DNA of 64,000 bases from contig NC_039480.1 in the NCBI RefSeq assembly GCF_003590095.1, positions 18,515,328 to 18,579,327 on the forward strand. Direction: 5' to 3'. The DNA comes from Trichoplusia ni (taxonomy: Eukaryota > Arthropoda > Insecta > Lepidoptera > Noctuidae). Within the stretch, counting starts at the first letter, position 1. Each line of letters opens with the position of its first letter. This document shows, piece by piece, positions 1 through 10,216 of this stretch. Below the pieces are notes generated by a model. That model saw only the letters and a program-made list of their open reading frames with translations. It was not told the origin of the DNA and did no database searches. Position numbers and translations under genes: made by a program.

Positions 1-4
1 ATGT

Positions 5-2008
5 CTACCCTATTACTGAGACACTATCTGTCCGTCTGTCACCAGGCTGTATATTGATTATGTTATTCCGTTGCAGCTTCTGTTGTCTAGATATAAAATT
101 AGACCTACCTCTTGCTCCGTTGGTCAAGGCGTTGATAGAGTATCTCCAGTCATCAGTTGGTATGCTATTGGCGAACGCCATGTCACCATCTACACCCCAC
201 TAGACAACAGTTACATACAACACTAAACCCACCTCTGGCATCCCTCAGCGCATGAGCAGCATGTCTCCAGTTGTTCCTCTCCGCCAGCGCCAGCGGTGTG
301 TCGCCGTGAGCGTCAAGTACGGTTAGCGACGCACCCGCTGCTAATAACGTCTTGACGTTCTCCACGTAGCCGCGTTCAGCTGCGATGTGAAGGGCTGTCT
401 GGGAGAGGATGAGAGGGTTTTTGTCATTATTATGAATAGGTGTCATTGATTTGTGTGTTTTTTGTTGGCGTGAATGAGGAATTGAGTTTTTTGTCGCGGG
501 GGTTTACACAAATTTTCAAGTCACTTGGATAACGATAGCCAGACTCAGGACAAGCATGCGTGGATCACGCATAGTTTTGTCCTACGCGGGGATTAACACA
601 AGGGACACGTCGTTTGCAGTGAGTTAGGCGTGGTAACCTCAACCACTAAGCTATCCGTGCAGTAAAATGTCACAACTAGTGTTATGTTTTAATGTTAAAT
701 GCATCCATCTGCATGCATGTAGCTTGTCTAAACGGTATGAATATCTTTTGATAAGTTTTACTAGCGGCTAATAACCATGTGGAGAGTAAATTAATTTTGC
801 AGAAAGCAGAAATTAGTCATCCGACATCATATAAGCGAGTGTCACGGGTTCGATCCTCGAGCAGGACAAACATGTGTGATCCACGAATGCTTGTCCTGGG
901 TCTGGGTGTCTTTGTGCATGAAACATGAAAGCTCCCGCGACACAGGGATTAAATTGAGAAGCACGGGAGTCGCTTCAACTCACACAACAAACTCCTTAAC
1001 TGGGCCCAGCTTTTTAAGAAAGCGACTCTCGTGCTAGGTTTTTTTTATTACCCGACTGCCAAAGAAGGAGGGTAATGTTTTTTTTATTTTTATTTTATTT
1101 CAATAGGTACAGATACAGATAACAGATTCATATAGTAGAAAAAAAAAAGATCTTCATAACAAACTATGAGTGAACCTGAAATCCGATTACAACTGTACAC
1201 GACACTTATAATGAACAATGCTTCGTTTTACTAAAAATTAAGGTTACCCTTATGACTAATTAAGGTTAAATTACAACTGAACGGGTGGTGGATTACTAAA
1301 GTTACATTTTCTTGTAATGAGAGAGAAAAGATTTGAATGCACTTAATTTATCATGAAAAATATCGGTTTGTGAGCAGATAGCGTTATAGTTCTTACACAT
1401 TCTATGCAATGGGTTATTCTGAGATACATTGTTGTTGATTGTAGGAATACTAAACAGTTGTGGAACACGTACAGATCGAGTTGGTGTTTTAATGTATAGT
1501 TTTTCAAGAAGGTAGCCATCCATTGAGCCATTCACAATTTTATGAAGGGTGCACAAGTCGCCCATCCATCTCCTACTCTCTAAGGTGCCAAAAAAAACTT
1601 GCGAAGTCTATCAACATACTCTGGTATTTTACGCCTTAGCCCACATTTAAAGCAGAGAGCTCGAACGAACCGTCTCTGTATTGCCTCTATACGATCTATG
1701 TGTGTGTTATAAATTGGTGTCCATATGGGTGAACAGTACTCTAAAATACTTCTTACCAAACAGGAGTATAAGTTTGATCCTTTTATCACGCACTATACGG
1801 CTTCTTCCTGTCTCACCTTGCCCCCAGTAGCGGTGTCCGAGCAGGCGTCGAGCTGCGCCCCGTGCGAGCACAGCGCGGCGAGACATCGACTGCGCTCGGC
1901 CAGCGCGGCCGCGTGCAGCGCGGTGCGGCTGCTGGCGTCGCGAGCGTCTGCTGATGCACCGCTAGCTAGGAGCTCTTGGAGGAGTTCCAGATTGTCCCAT
2001 AAGGCGGC
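5..2008 (-). CDS. Ankyrin-repeat protein, last three exons (5' part not identified)
   Basis: Three exons are read on the minus strand: 2008-1817, 398-233 and 189-5. The first gives 64 codons with an ankyrin repeat (core SSRTALHAAALAERSRCLAAL) and ends AAG|GTGAGA after acceptor CCTCCCAG. The second continues in phase with GKTALHIAAERGYVENVK, then a further repeat (GDTPLALAERNNW). The third starts in matching phase 1 and stays open to a TAG at 5-7, giving a C-terminal tail ending in SVSVIG. Ankyrin repeats mediate protein-protein contacts; no catalytic domain is visible, so the partner and role are unknown. The intron between exons 2 and 3 would be only 43 nt with a poor pyrimidine tract, so that junction is the weakest point; without it the frame stops at 183. 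The large intron (399-1816) holds SINE-A copies and a LINE fragment. Earlier exons should lie above 2008 but none fits the reading phase convincingly. Confidence 0.75.
490..664 (-). repeat. SINE-A copy (tRNA-derived)
   Basis: Reverse-oriented copy of the family that reads GCACGGATAGC, then GATCCCCGCG, then GATCCACGAATGCTTGT and GTCTGGGTGTC on its own strand. It lies in the ankyrin gene's large intron. The tRNA-like head is recognisable but mutated. Confidence 0.7.
841..975 (+). repeat. SINE-A copy, 5' head degraded
   Basis: Contains the B-box-like GGGTTCGATCCTCG followed by the family body (GATCCACGAATGCTTGTCC, then GGTCTGGGTGTCTTTGTGC). It lies in the ankyrin gene's intron, in the opposite orientation to the copy at 490-664. 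Confidence 0.65.
1078..1795 (-). pseudogene. 5'-truncated LINE, C-terminal part of the ORF2 reverse transcriptase protein
   Basis: Two minus-strand frames, 1789-1580 and 1565-1302, join across a frameshift. They give the region downstream of the reverse transcriptase core in Jockey/CR1-type LINEs: SILEYCSPIWTPIYNTHID and RIEAIQRRFVRALCFK, the same block seen in the intact LINE at 45171-48047 (HLEYASQVWNPG, RIQKRFLRYL). A 3' untranslated stretch follows, down to a TTTTATTTTA-type tail near 1080. It is a dead insertion a few bases inside the intron from the ankyrin exon's donor site (1816). The family differs from the intact LINE. Confidence 0.8.
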
Positions 2009-2116
2009 CTGGGAGGGGAGATAATGTTAGTAAAGTTAGGCTTAGTTGGTGAAAAGACTGGCATGTATGCTGTCAGTAACATTGACAGGTTAGTTGGTGA
2101 AGATGCTAGTGCTTAT

Positions 2117-2410
2117 CAGTGCCGGCGTTAGGGGGGGGGCGTGGTGAGGCGATGGCCCAGGGCGACAAATTCTGGGGGTGCCAAGGTCTGAAGTTGGAGT
2201 CTCTTGCCTCTCCTGGCGCAAACCCTCAGAACTGTGCTCTACGCTAGAGGTGGAATACTTCCACCGCCTTACTTAACGCTAAAGGAAAGATGAAATTCTT
2301 AATATAATTTTACTTGGGATCAGCAAAAAACTAACATTTGATATTGCTTCCCTCAAGTGGGCGCCAAAATATTTTCGCCCGGGGTGTCAGTGGCCCTTAC
2401 GCCGGCACTG
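2117..2410 (+). mobile_element. hAT-like MITE, copy 1 (TSD GTGCTTAT)
   Basis: 294 bp bounded by inverted ends CAGTGCCGGCGTTAG and CTTACGCCGGCACTG, and flanked on both sides by the perfect 8-bp duplication GTGCTTAT (2109-2116 and 2411-2418). Eight-base duplications and CAG-starting ends are typical of hAT elements. It has no coding capacity. Three more copies lie at 4837, 11930 and 40263. Confidence 0.9.
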
Positions 2411-2747
2411 GTGCTTATATTAGGAGTCTATATTTCTATATCTATATCTAAATCTACAATGGATTGAGGACTTTTTAATTTTATAATTTATAAATGAATA
2501 TTGCACCATTGTATTTGCCCATAGGAGCCCATATGGATTTCTTTCTATCTTCTATGCCTTTTAAACGGAATGCTATAGTGTATAACGCATGAACTCTAAT
2601 TTATACAAAAATCCAATAAGAAAAGGCTCCTTCAGGTGGTCACTAAATAACCAGAGAAAAATACAGATTTGTATACTACATAACTTCTTTTATAACTCGG
2701 GGATCATGATGATAGATGATGGCTTTCATTCTAAGAAAACATTACGA

Positions 2748-3011
2748 AGTGACTGCCTATGTGACATTTTCAACCCTGAGCAACACAATACCCCATATTT
2801 AGACTGGTTGTCAGACTTTCTAGCTTCTGACTGACCGTAACAAATGTCAAAGATTGTGTGTGTGTTGTGTGAAAGTTGTGGAATATTTATTTATTATTAT
2901 TTATTATTTATTTACAAATCATAGCCAGGACCAACAATTGAATGTGCCTTTTGAAACACAGGAACTCAGATGGTCACCCATCCAAAGACAGACCTTCAGC
3001 TTAGCCACAAG
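2748..3011 (+). repeat. LT1 LINE-tail repeat, interrupted by a SINE-C 3' piece
   Basis: The repeat reads GACTGCCTATGTGACATTTTC, AGACTGGTTGTCAGACTTTC and later AACTCAGATGGTCACCCATC; the same order recurs at 9688, 24255 and 39480, and in reverse at 6961 and 34560. From about 2850 to 2900 it is broken by GTGTGAAAGTTGTGGAATATT plus a TTATT-rich tail, which is the 3' end of SINE-C. It resembles the 3' untranslated end of a CR1-type LINE; the family name is inferred. Confidence 0.6.
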
Positions 3012-4828
3012 CTACTTATCTACTCTACAATAACTATTAGTAATTTTTTTTTTTACATGTTACAAAAAGTTATTCATTCATTATGGTGAATTCAAATTAT
3101 TCAAAATTAAACTCTTTAGTAAGTATGAATACCTAAAGGCTACATAGTGGTTTCTTACGTTTACGCGAATGTTAGACATTGAAATGAAACTACTTTTACG
3201 GATTTTATCACGGTTTAATTTTATATTTTAGTTCCCGACATTTCGAAACCTTTGCAGGTATCATGGTCAAGGGCAGACTGAGGTGGCATTCGTCTTGACA
3301 TCTCAGTCTGCTTATCCATTGAAGGAAACTGAAACATTAGCTAAAGGATGTAAGTAGTATGCCATGTTGTTTAGAAAGCAATTGTAAGAATGTGAGTTGT
3401 AAACAATAAGATTACCGGAGACAGGAATTTTAGATATTAAATAAAAAATAAATGTCTATATCTATTTAAACAATACCACACATCCTTGTATAATATTGTG
3501 TATTGTATATTGTTTAGGAATCAAATAATAAAAATCTCCTTAAAATCAATACTTTACCGTCATTTTTAAATAATATTTTACAAGAAATTCGAAGGAATCC
3601 AGAGCATTTGATGATAATTACTATAATTATAGAGGCCTTGTGCGGCGTTCTACATTCAGAACACTAGAGTTATAAAGGCTGTAGTGAAGGAAACCGAAGG
3701 TGTATCCATCGTGGGCGAGTTAATTTAAGCCAACATATTGCTACTTATAACTATGTTATACGTTCACCTGATGCAGCAAGCGGCCTTGGAAGTGATCCTC
3801 GTCCGGGGACAAATCCATTTCTATTGTTTTTTAATGGAAATACACAAACACAATGTACATTTCCGGTCGAGTACTCGCTCAAGCGTTGCGACGTTAAAGA
3901 CACAGTTTTAAAACGTTTCACGCACAAATGTTCACTGAAACTGCATTTTAAATTCACTATAGTATATTTTTGATCGTTTTTCATGTCGGCATTGCGGATA
4001 TAAATCGTTAATTGATGTGAAATTGCAAATTTATTTCGTAGTGAATTTATTGATCGACTACTGACAGCTGACAGAGGACTGTTTGACAGAAAACTGCAGT
4101 GGTACGAACAAGGTCGTTTTCGATACCGACATTGGCTCAGCGAGGCGAACGAAACGAAATCTCTCGTAGCGATTTCGTTTCGTTAAAACACAAATATTTT
4201 GATATTAAAACATTAGAGACTATGTTTAGTATAATAATTAAACCCAAAGTGAATTTATTGGATGATGTGAATACACTTTAATTCTGAAAAAACAAATCGC
4301 TGTAATCGTGATCGAAACGCTGTCGAAAAGAACCTTGTTCCCTCAAAAGTACCTAGATTTTTGCAATGACCAGATTGGTTTCGCAAAATTATATTACGAG
4401 TAATGTATTTTTATCTGAATAGGAGATTGTCCTTTGCTTTAATATTGTAAGGAAATATTAACAGTCTATTTGAGTCCGTAGTTATAATGGGAATCAACAA
4501 CTTGATTCAAAAACATTATATTTTAGAAGTTAAGATTTATAAAGGGCGGGATGAAAGGGGAAATTCAAAATATATTTTATCTTATCAAACTTGAATGTAA
4601 AACCACGTTGTTTAAAGAAATATTAAAAATCTTCTTTTGTAGATGGAATAAACCAAAATGAAAGCAAATATTTTTCACTTAGGTACTTTTAATATTAATA
4701 TAAACTGTTGATATTTAGCTCTTAACGATATACTTTTTTCATGTCTTTTTGTCTATTTGTCTAATGCAAACCATTGTTGGTCGTACGTTTCGAAATCTCA
4801 AACAATGTGTACTGTACTTATATACCAG
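3012..4828. other. AT-rich intergenic stretch, no supported gene
   Basis: This lies between the minus-strand ankyrin gene and the plus-strand gene at 5128. An open minus-strand frame at 3984-3772 ends at a GT donor-like site, but its phase does not fit the ankyrin exon at 2008 and it matches nothing I know. A perfect inverted repeat at 4148-4184 is listed separately. If the two genes are divergent, promoter elements probably lie here. Confidence 0.5.
4148..4184. repeat. Perfect 14-bp inverted repeat with GAAAC motifs
   Basis: Arms AACGAAACGAAATC (4148-4161) and GATTTCGTTTCGTT (4171-4184) are exact reverse complements around a 9-base loop. It is a small hairpin or a symmetrical protein-binding site in a likely intergenic region. 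Confidence 0.7.
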
Positions 4829-4836
4829 ATAATTTC

Positions 4837-5050
4837 CAGTTAGGGGGGAAGTGATGGGGCGATGGCCCAGGGCGACAAATTCTGGGGGGCGCCAAGGTCG
4901 GAGAGTTGAATCTCTTGCCTCTAAGCTCTGTGCTATTAATGATGGAATATTAATAAAAAGTACGCATCTTAAAAAAAGGTCGATTATTTTTTATTTTTTT
5001 TTAATATAATATTTTCGCTCGGCGTGTGAGTGGCCCTTACGCCGGCACTG
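4837..5050 (+). mobile_element. hAT-like MITE, copy 2 (TSD ATAATTTC)
   Basis: 214 bp flanked by a perfect 8-bp duplication ATAATTTC (4829-4836 and 5051-5058). The right end is the family end CTTACGCCGGCACTG. The left end is shortened to CAGTTAGGGGGG, as if TGCCGGCG had been lost. It sits 77 bp upstream of the start codon at 5128, so it lies in that gene's promoter or 5' leader. Confidence 0.88.
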
Positions 5051-5127
5051 ATAATTTCTCGACCTACCCTCATAATACTTATTATTTCTTTAACGCTCTT
5101 CAGTTTATTCGCAAATTTAGAACCAAG

Positions 5128-8100
5128 ATGTCGCGTCCATACAACGAAGAATGGCAGAGACGGAAGTCCATGCTAGTAAAAAGTTTATTCTACGACTTAC
5201 CGGGTAAGATAATTGCAATAGTTGAATTAATTTATAAAGATAACCTCAAAAAACTCATTTTTGGGGGAAAATTAACTTTATGGCGCTACAAATAAGGATG
5301 TTTTAACGATTAAAATATGCTTAATGTTGTGAATAGAATTTAAGATTATATCATTTAATTTGTAATACATTGCTGGCGGTGACGTATTACTGTTGATACC
5401 GAAGCTGTGCGACTACGCAATGTATTACAACGTCTTCGATATTGTTAACAGTGACTTGTACTGAAATCGATTTATTCATTTCGTAAATAAGCTAGAACAA
5501 AGAGACAGACTAGCAATATGTTTTTGACATTTAAACATAATATTAGTTGAAATTCGATTGCACTTATAGGTAGCCGTGTGGTTATAGGTCACCACCCCAA
5601 AAGCGCTGTGCGCGACATGTCGTAAGTTCGATCCCCGCATAATACAAGCGTTTGTGTAATTCACGAATGCTTGTTGTGAGTCTGTGTGTCTTTTTGCATG
5701 TGACTTGAATGTTATTGAAACCTCTCGCGACTCTATAGCTTTAAATTCTTTATTGCGGAAGTCGTTTTTTTTTTAAAAACAACTGATTTGGATTTTGGTG
5801 TCTATTTCTCACATCTATCTAGCCTCGTGTGACCAGTGAAGTAAAAAAAACGATTTCATTTTTAAACAATCACAGAACCACATATCAAAAATTAAAAAAA
5901 ATACCATCATTATTTACAGTTCTGTCTCCTATACCAGAAGAATCGTTCTCATCCAACATATTCCACACTCGGGACGTATCTGACGCCCCCTCCCGCCCCT
6001 ACAGCCCCCTCCCCCCACTCATCATAGAAAGGGAACCAGATAGACACGATGAACCAGAAGAATATTACAAAAAACTTCTCAAAAAAATTAAAAGAATTTA
6101 TAGAAAACTATTCATTGAAAATAAAAGTATTGACAGTGATGATTGTAATATAACTGGCTCTATAGATGACTTAACTGATGATGATTTTAATGAAAATGAT
6201 GGGGCTGATGTAGCAATGGATGTTACAAACGTTATTCGTAATGATGTTGATGATTTCAATGAAAATTATGCGTCAGATGTTGAAATGGACGTTACGGATG
6301 TTAATCAAGATGAATTAAGTACAATCTCCCATATAACAATCAATTCTGACGGGTATAACGCTGATTTCGAATCGAGTAATGAGTCTGTAGATGGCAATTC
6401 GAATGTTGTTGAGGGAGAATCGAATAATCTTATCGATAATCATCAAGAATCGGAAGATGAAGATATGGATGAAGAGAAAACATTAGAATCGAATAATGAG
6501 AATATAAATCATGATGATATTTATGAATATTCCAATAATATAAACGGTTATAAAGAAATGATTGACACAAGACAGTCAGACAATAACACAAACGAATCAA
6601 ATTCTAAATCACAAGGAGAAACAGTTGAAACTAATTCAAATCCTAACCAAGATAAAATAACAGATGTTTATATTCAATCAATGGATATTACAGGAGAATC
6701 AAATAAACAACTTATAAATGAAAAAGAAACGTCAAATAATTTAGATAAAGGTCATCAAATCGATGAAGCTAGTGGTCTTAATATGGATATAGGTGTAGAA
6801 GAAAGGGGAACTGCTCAGATCAGTGAAGTAACAGCTGGTGATGAGGTAATAAGGGATGAAGAAATGGATGTCAGGGATGACGAAGCAGATGATACATTTG
6901 ATACAGGTATGTGTGTTAAAGTTATTATTCCTTCACAGTTGTTACGGGTAGTTAGAAGCCAGTAAGTCTGACTGAGGGGTATCGTGTTGCTCAGGTAACT
7001 GGGTTGAGGAGGTCAGATAGGCAGTCGCTCCTTGTAAAACACTGGTACTTAGCTGCATCCTAAATTTCTTCGTGGCCGACACGGGTCTCTTTGAATTGTT
7101 TTTTTATCCTCTGCAGAACATATGGAAAACAATAAAGTATTGTGTTTTGAGTATTTCGACTGGAAATCGACGCCAACAAAGTTGGGAAAAGGCTAGGATG
7201 ATGATATTGTAAAGGTTGCAATTTCGTTAGGGTTTTCCGAACAGAAAGATGAGGCTGAACATGAAGGTGAAAATGATGAATTTTTTTTTTGTATTCACGG
7301 TGAATTTTGAGCGAGTGTTTTAGATAAGTTTGATAATTAAAGGTAAATTATGTGCGAGTGTTCTTAGATATGTTTATTAGAAATCGGTTAAGCCGTTTAG
7401 AAGTTTTTACGAGTTTTTTAATAAATCTTATATCCTTTTTCCTCAATTCAGGTATCGACTACCGACAAATCACAACAGTAGCGTTGGTCCACGTGGACGG
7501 CGCCCAGCAGAACGTCGGTAGAGTGAGTCCCGTGTATGAGACGGTGACCAGCCCCATTCTACCACCAGGAGTGGTGAGAGGAGGAGATATCAGAGGTCAT
7601 GCAGTACTGGAAGACGTAAATGGTGAGAGTATTTTTCTTAATGCTTGTGTCGCGGACGGTTTCACAACATTCCAGTTACACACACCGCGGTTTGACATGG
7701 TGACCAACAACTTTTCCATCCGAGGAGTTTATGTCACCACCTTGTACTGAGGTTGAGGATGGTAGGGAGTCTTTTTGATCAATACTTGGATATAAAAGCT
7801 AAGTAATAGGTCATGGCAACACGTCCGACAACGGATTGCAAAAAACTAATATGGATAAAATATGATTATATGCACTAAAAAATGTTGACCACCAATAACC
7901 TAAAAATTTAAAATTGATTGTTTTAGATCCAGAGAAAACCTCGTCTCACAATGAAGCCTCCAGCTATGAAAACATAGAACAAATGCGAACGCCAAGAACA
8001 GAACTATCCATAGACTCAAATAATAACAATCATTACAATTCAAATATAAGTGACCAAAGTAATAAGGAACAAAATGAACCTCAAATCGAAAATAATAACA

Positions 8101-8327
8101 ATTTACTTGAAGTTAACAATTCTAATGAAATTAATGATGTTTTAACATCTTTTATTAATAGTAGTCGAGAAATGTCATTGGTAACAAGAAAAAGAAAGAT
8201 GTATGAAGATATTTCTTGCCAAACTATTGGGAAAGTTTCGTGGGATGATGTCAAGGAAAACTTTTTTGTTGGTCCGCCTAAGATTTTTAGGTTGTGCCGG
8301 TGTGTTGATCATGACTGTAGTCGATAA
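5128..8327 (+). CDS. Hypothetical acidic, Asn-rich protein, four proposed exons
   Basis: Proposed exons are 5128-5203, about 5842-6906, 7452-7622 and 7927-8327 (stop TAA). The first begins ATG after ACCAAG and ends CCGG|GTAAGA. Exon 2 encodes a short basic stretch (KKLLKKIKRIYRK), then about 270 residues rich in Asp, Glu, Asn and Ser containing an imperfect internal repeat (DDDFNENDGADVAMDV and VDDFNENYASDVEMDV). Introns 2 and 3 are both phase 1 and fit exactly (ACAG|GTATGT to TTCAG|GTATCG; AATG|GTGAGA to TTTTAG|ATCC). Exon 3 is GIDYRQITTVALVHVDGAQ onward; exon 4 is Asn-rich and ends in a Cys-containing tail. The exon 1-2 join is uncertain: the best acceptor (CTATCTAG at 5822) gives the wrong phase. 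Exon 3 could also read through to a stop at 7750. I recognise no domain and propose no function. Confidence 0.6.
5568..5770 (+). repeat. SINE-A copy in intron 1 of the hypothetical gene
   Basis: It has a tRNA-like head (GGTAGCCGTGTGGTTATAGG, then GTTCGATCCCCGCAT) followed by the family body CACGAATGCTTGTTGTGAG and GTGTCTTTTTGCATGTGAC. Confidence 0.75.
6961..7215 (-). repeat. LT1 LINE-tail repeat in intron 2 of the hypothetical gene
   Basis: Reverse-oriented LT1: GTGTTGCTCAGGTAACTGGG, AGATAGGCAGTCGCTCCTTG, then after divergence GTTGGGAAAAGGCTAGGATG ending in GATGAT. It begins just after the in-frame stop that follows the exon 2 donor. Confidence 0.65.
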
Positions 8328-8434
8328 ATTGATAGACTAGTTCAGATAGACAAACTCCAATCAGTCGACGACTGGATAACTGATTGTATCTGTTGAAAAT
8401 ATTATGAAAATTATGTTTTCCCTCCTTTTATGAC

Positions 8435-8440
8435 AATAAA
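8435..8440 (+). terminator. Poly(A) signal AATAAA of the hypothetical gene
   Basis: The first canonical AATAAA, about 110 bases after the stop at 8327. Further AATAAA copies follow near 8463 and 8597; which one is used cannot be told from the sequence. Confidence 0.5.
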
Positions 8441-8856
8441 TTATGAACCGAGAATCTAATTATAATAAATTAAGTAATATGTTTTAAGATAAATTAAATG
8501 AAAATAATTCCTTAATGCTTCGTTAATTATTGATATTTGTAATTTTATTTCAATCAAAATGAGTTTTAAATCGTTACGTTCTGAATACATTGTGATGTAA
8601 TAAATTTTATATTTCTGGTTTGAAACCAATATTATTGTTTGATTTTGTCCTACATTATGTTATATTGTAATCAAATTCAATTATATAAAACAATTTCATT
8701 CTGAAAGGAAAAGAAACGTTATCGCCGTCAGTGAAACGTCACATCTTTTTTGAGGTTATGTTATGCTGTCATCTTGATTTTTTATGCTAACACTGCAGAC
8801 TTATTTTATAGAATTGTAGACTTATTAGTGTGATAAACTTGAATAAAAATAATAAA

Positions 8857-10176
8857 ATGTCTCCTTCAAAAGGCCCTGGTAAAGATTTAGATGACAAATT
8901 TATCGATTTAATAGGAAAATTTGTGTCTGACATAAAGAATGGGTACGTTAACTTTTACTTACAATTTCTTCTAATTTGTTGCTTAAAGTAGTTAAATTAT
9001 ACATTTATTGTATTATTGAAAACATTATCTTGGTACATCTTATTGTAATATATTAAATTTGTATGTTTTTCATAAGTTATGTGTAATGTTTGTTTGGCTT
9101 TAAAACTATTGCATCAGACTGCAATACGTCAATCTAAAGCTGTGCCAGATTGATACGAAGTTAATATTTTCACCCTTAACATCAAGTTTAAATGTAGAAA
9201 CAAATGTTAGCCCTGTAAAGTGTATGCTAAAACTTGAATTCTACCTAATTTCTTGTTATCATTTTCACATTATATTAAATACATAAAACGTCGCTAAGAA
9301 CTCTTGTAATAGTGATCTGCTATTGGAATATTATGAAAACTAAAAATTACCTTAATAAAAACTTACTTAAAATATTGTCAAAAGGTTTATAGTGTTAATG
9401 TCTCTAACATCCAAAGAAACTAATAACATTAATCTAATTTTCGTTTGTTCCAGCAAGTTAAAAGGATCTAATAACATTGCACTAGCAATGGTCACACTCT
9501 TGGAAACCATAATCAGTGACTCACAGAACGCTACTGCCTTGTAAGTTGCCTCCTCTCGGCTATCCGTGCAGCCAAGATCGACCTCACACATTATCAAAAA
9601 CCAAAATTATCAAAAAAATATTGAAGTAAATCATACATTTGTAGATCCCACGTTATTATTTAAAGTAGATAAACAAAATCATTGGCCTAGCCTTTTGCCA
9701 ACTATGTTGGGGCCAACCCAGTTACCTGGGCAACACAATACTCCTTGGTTAGACTGGTTGTCAGACTTTTCAAGCTTCTGACTACCTTATAACAACTGTC
9801 AAAGATGTAGGAATAACAGCCGGGACCCACAATTTAACGTGCCTTCCGAAACACGGAGGAACTCGTTATGACAAAGATGGTCACTCATCTACGGACCAAC
9901 TGCGTCAAGCATAGCTTAACCTGTGATTGATTCACTTATGCGGTTATAGCTTAGCCACAAGCTCCTCTAAAGTAGATAAACAAAATTAAAAGATATATCC
10001 TTTTGTAGTTAATTTCAAACATTAGAGATTAGACGACCTCCGTGGTCGAGTGGCGTACGCACCGGTTTCAAGGTGTCCCTAGCTCTGAGGTCCCGGGTTC
10101 GATCCCCGGTCGAGTCAATGTATTCACATTTGCTTTAGCAACTTACTTTGGGTTCAGAACAATGTATGTGATGTTG

Positions 10177-10216
<40 letters not shown>

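Noticed and set aside
3772..3984. Minus-strand first exon of the ankyrin gene
   Set aside because: It ends at a donor-like GT, but in phase 1, while the exon at 2008 needs phase 0; no domain is recognisable.
7352..7750. Independent 132-codon gene
   Set aside because: The frame before 7452 is intronic; phase and splice sites fit an internal exon of the gene at 5128.
10031..10120. tRNA gene (A and B boxes)
   Set aside because: The same tRNA-like head with a shared non-tRNA tail occurs at 22088 and 25445, so it is a SINE.
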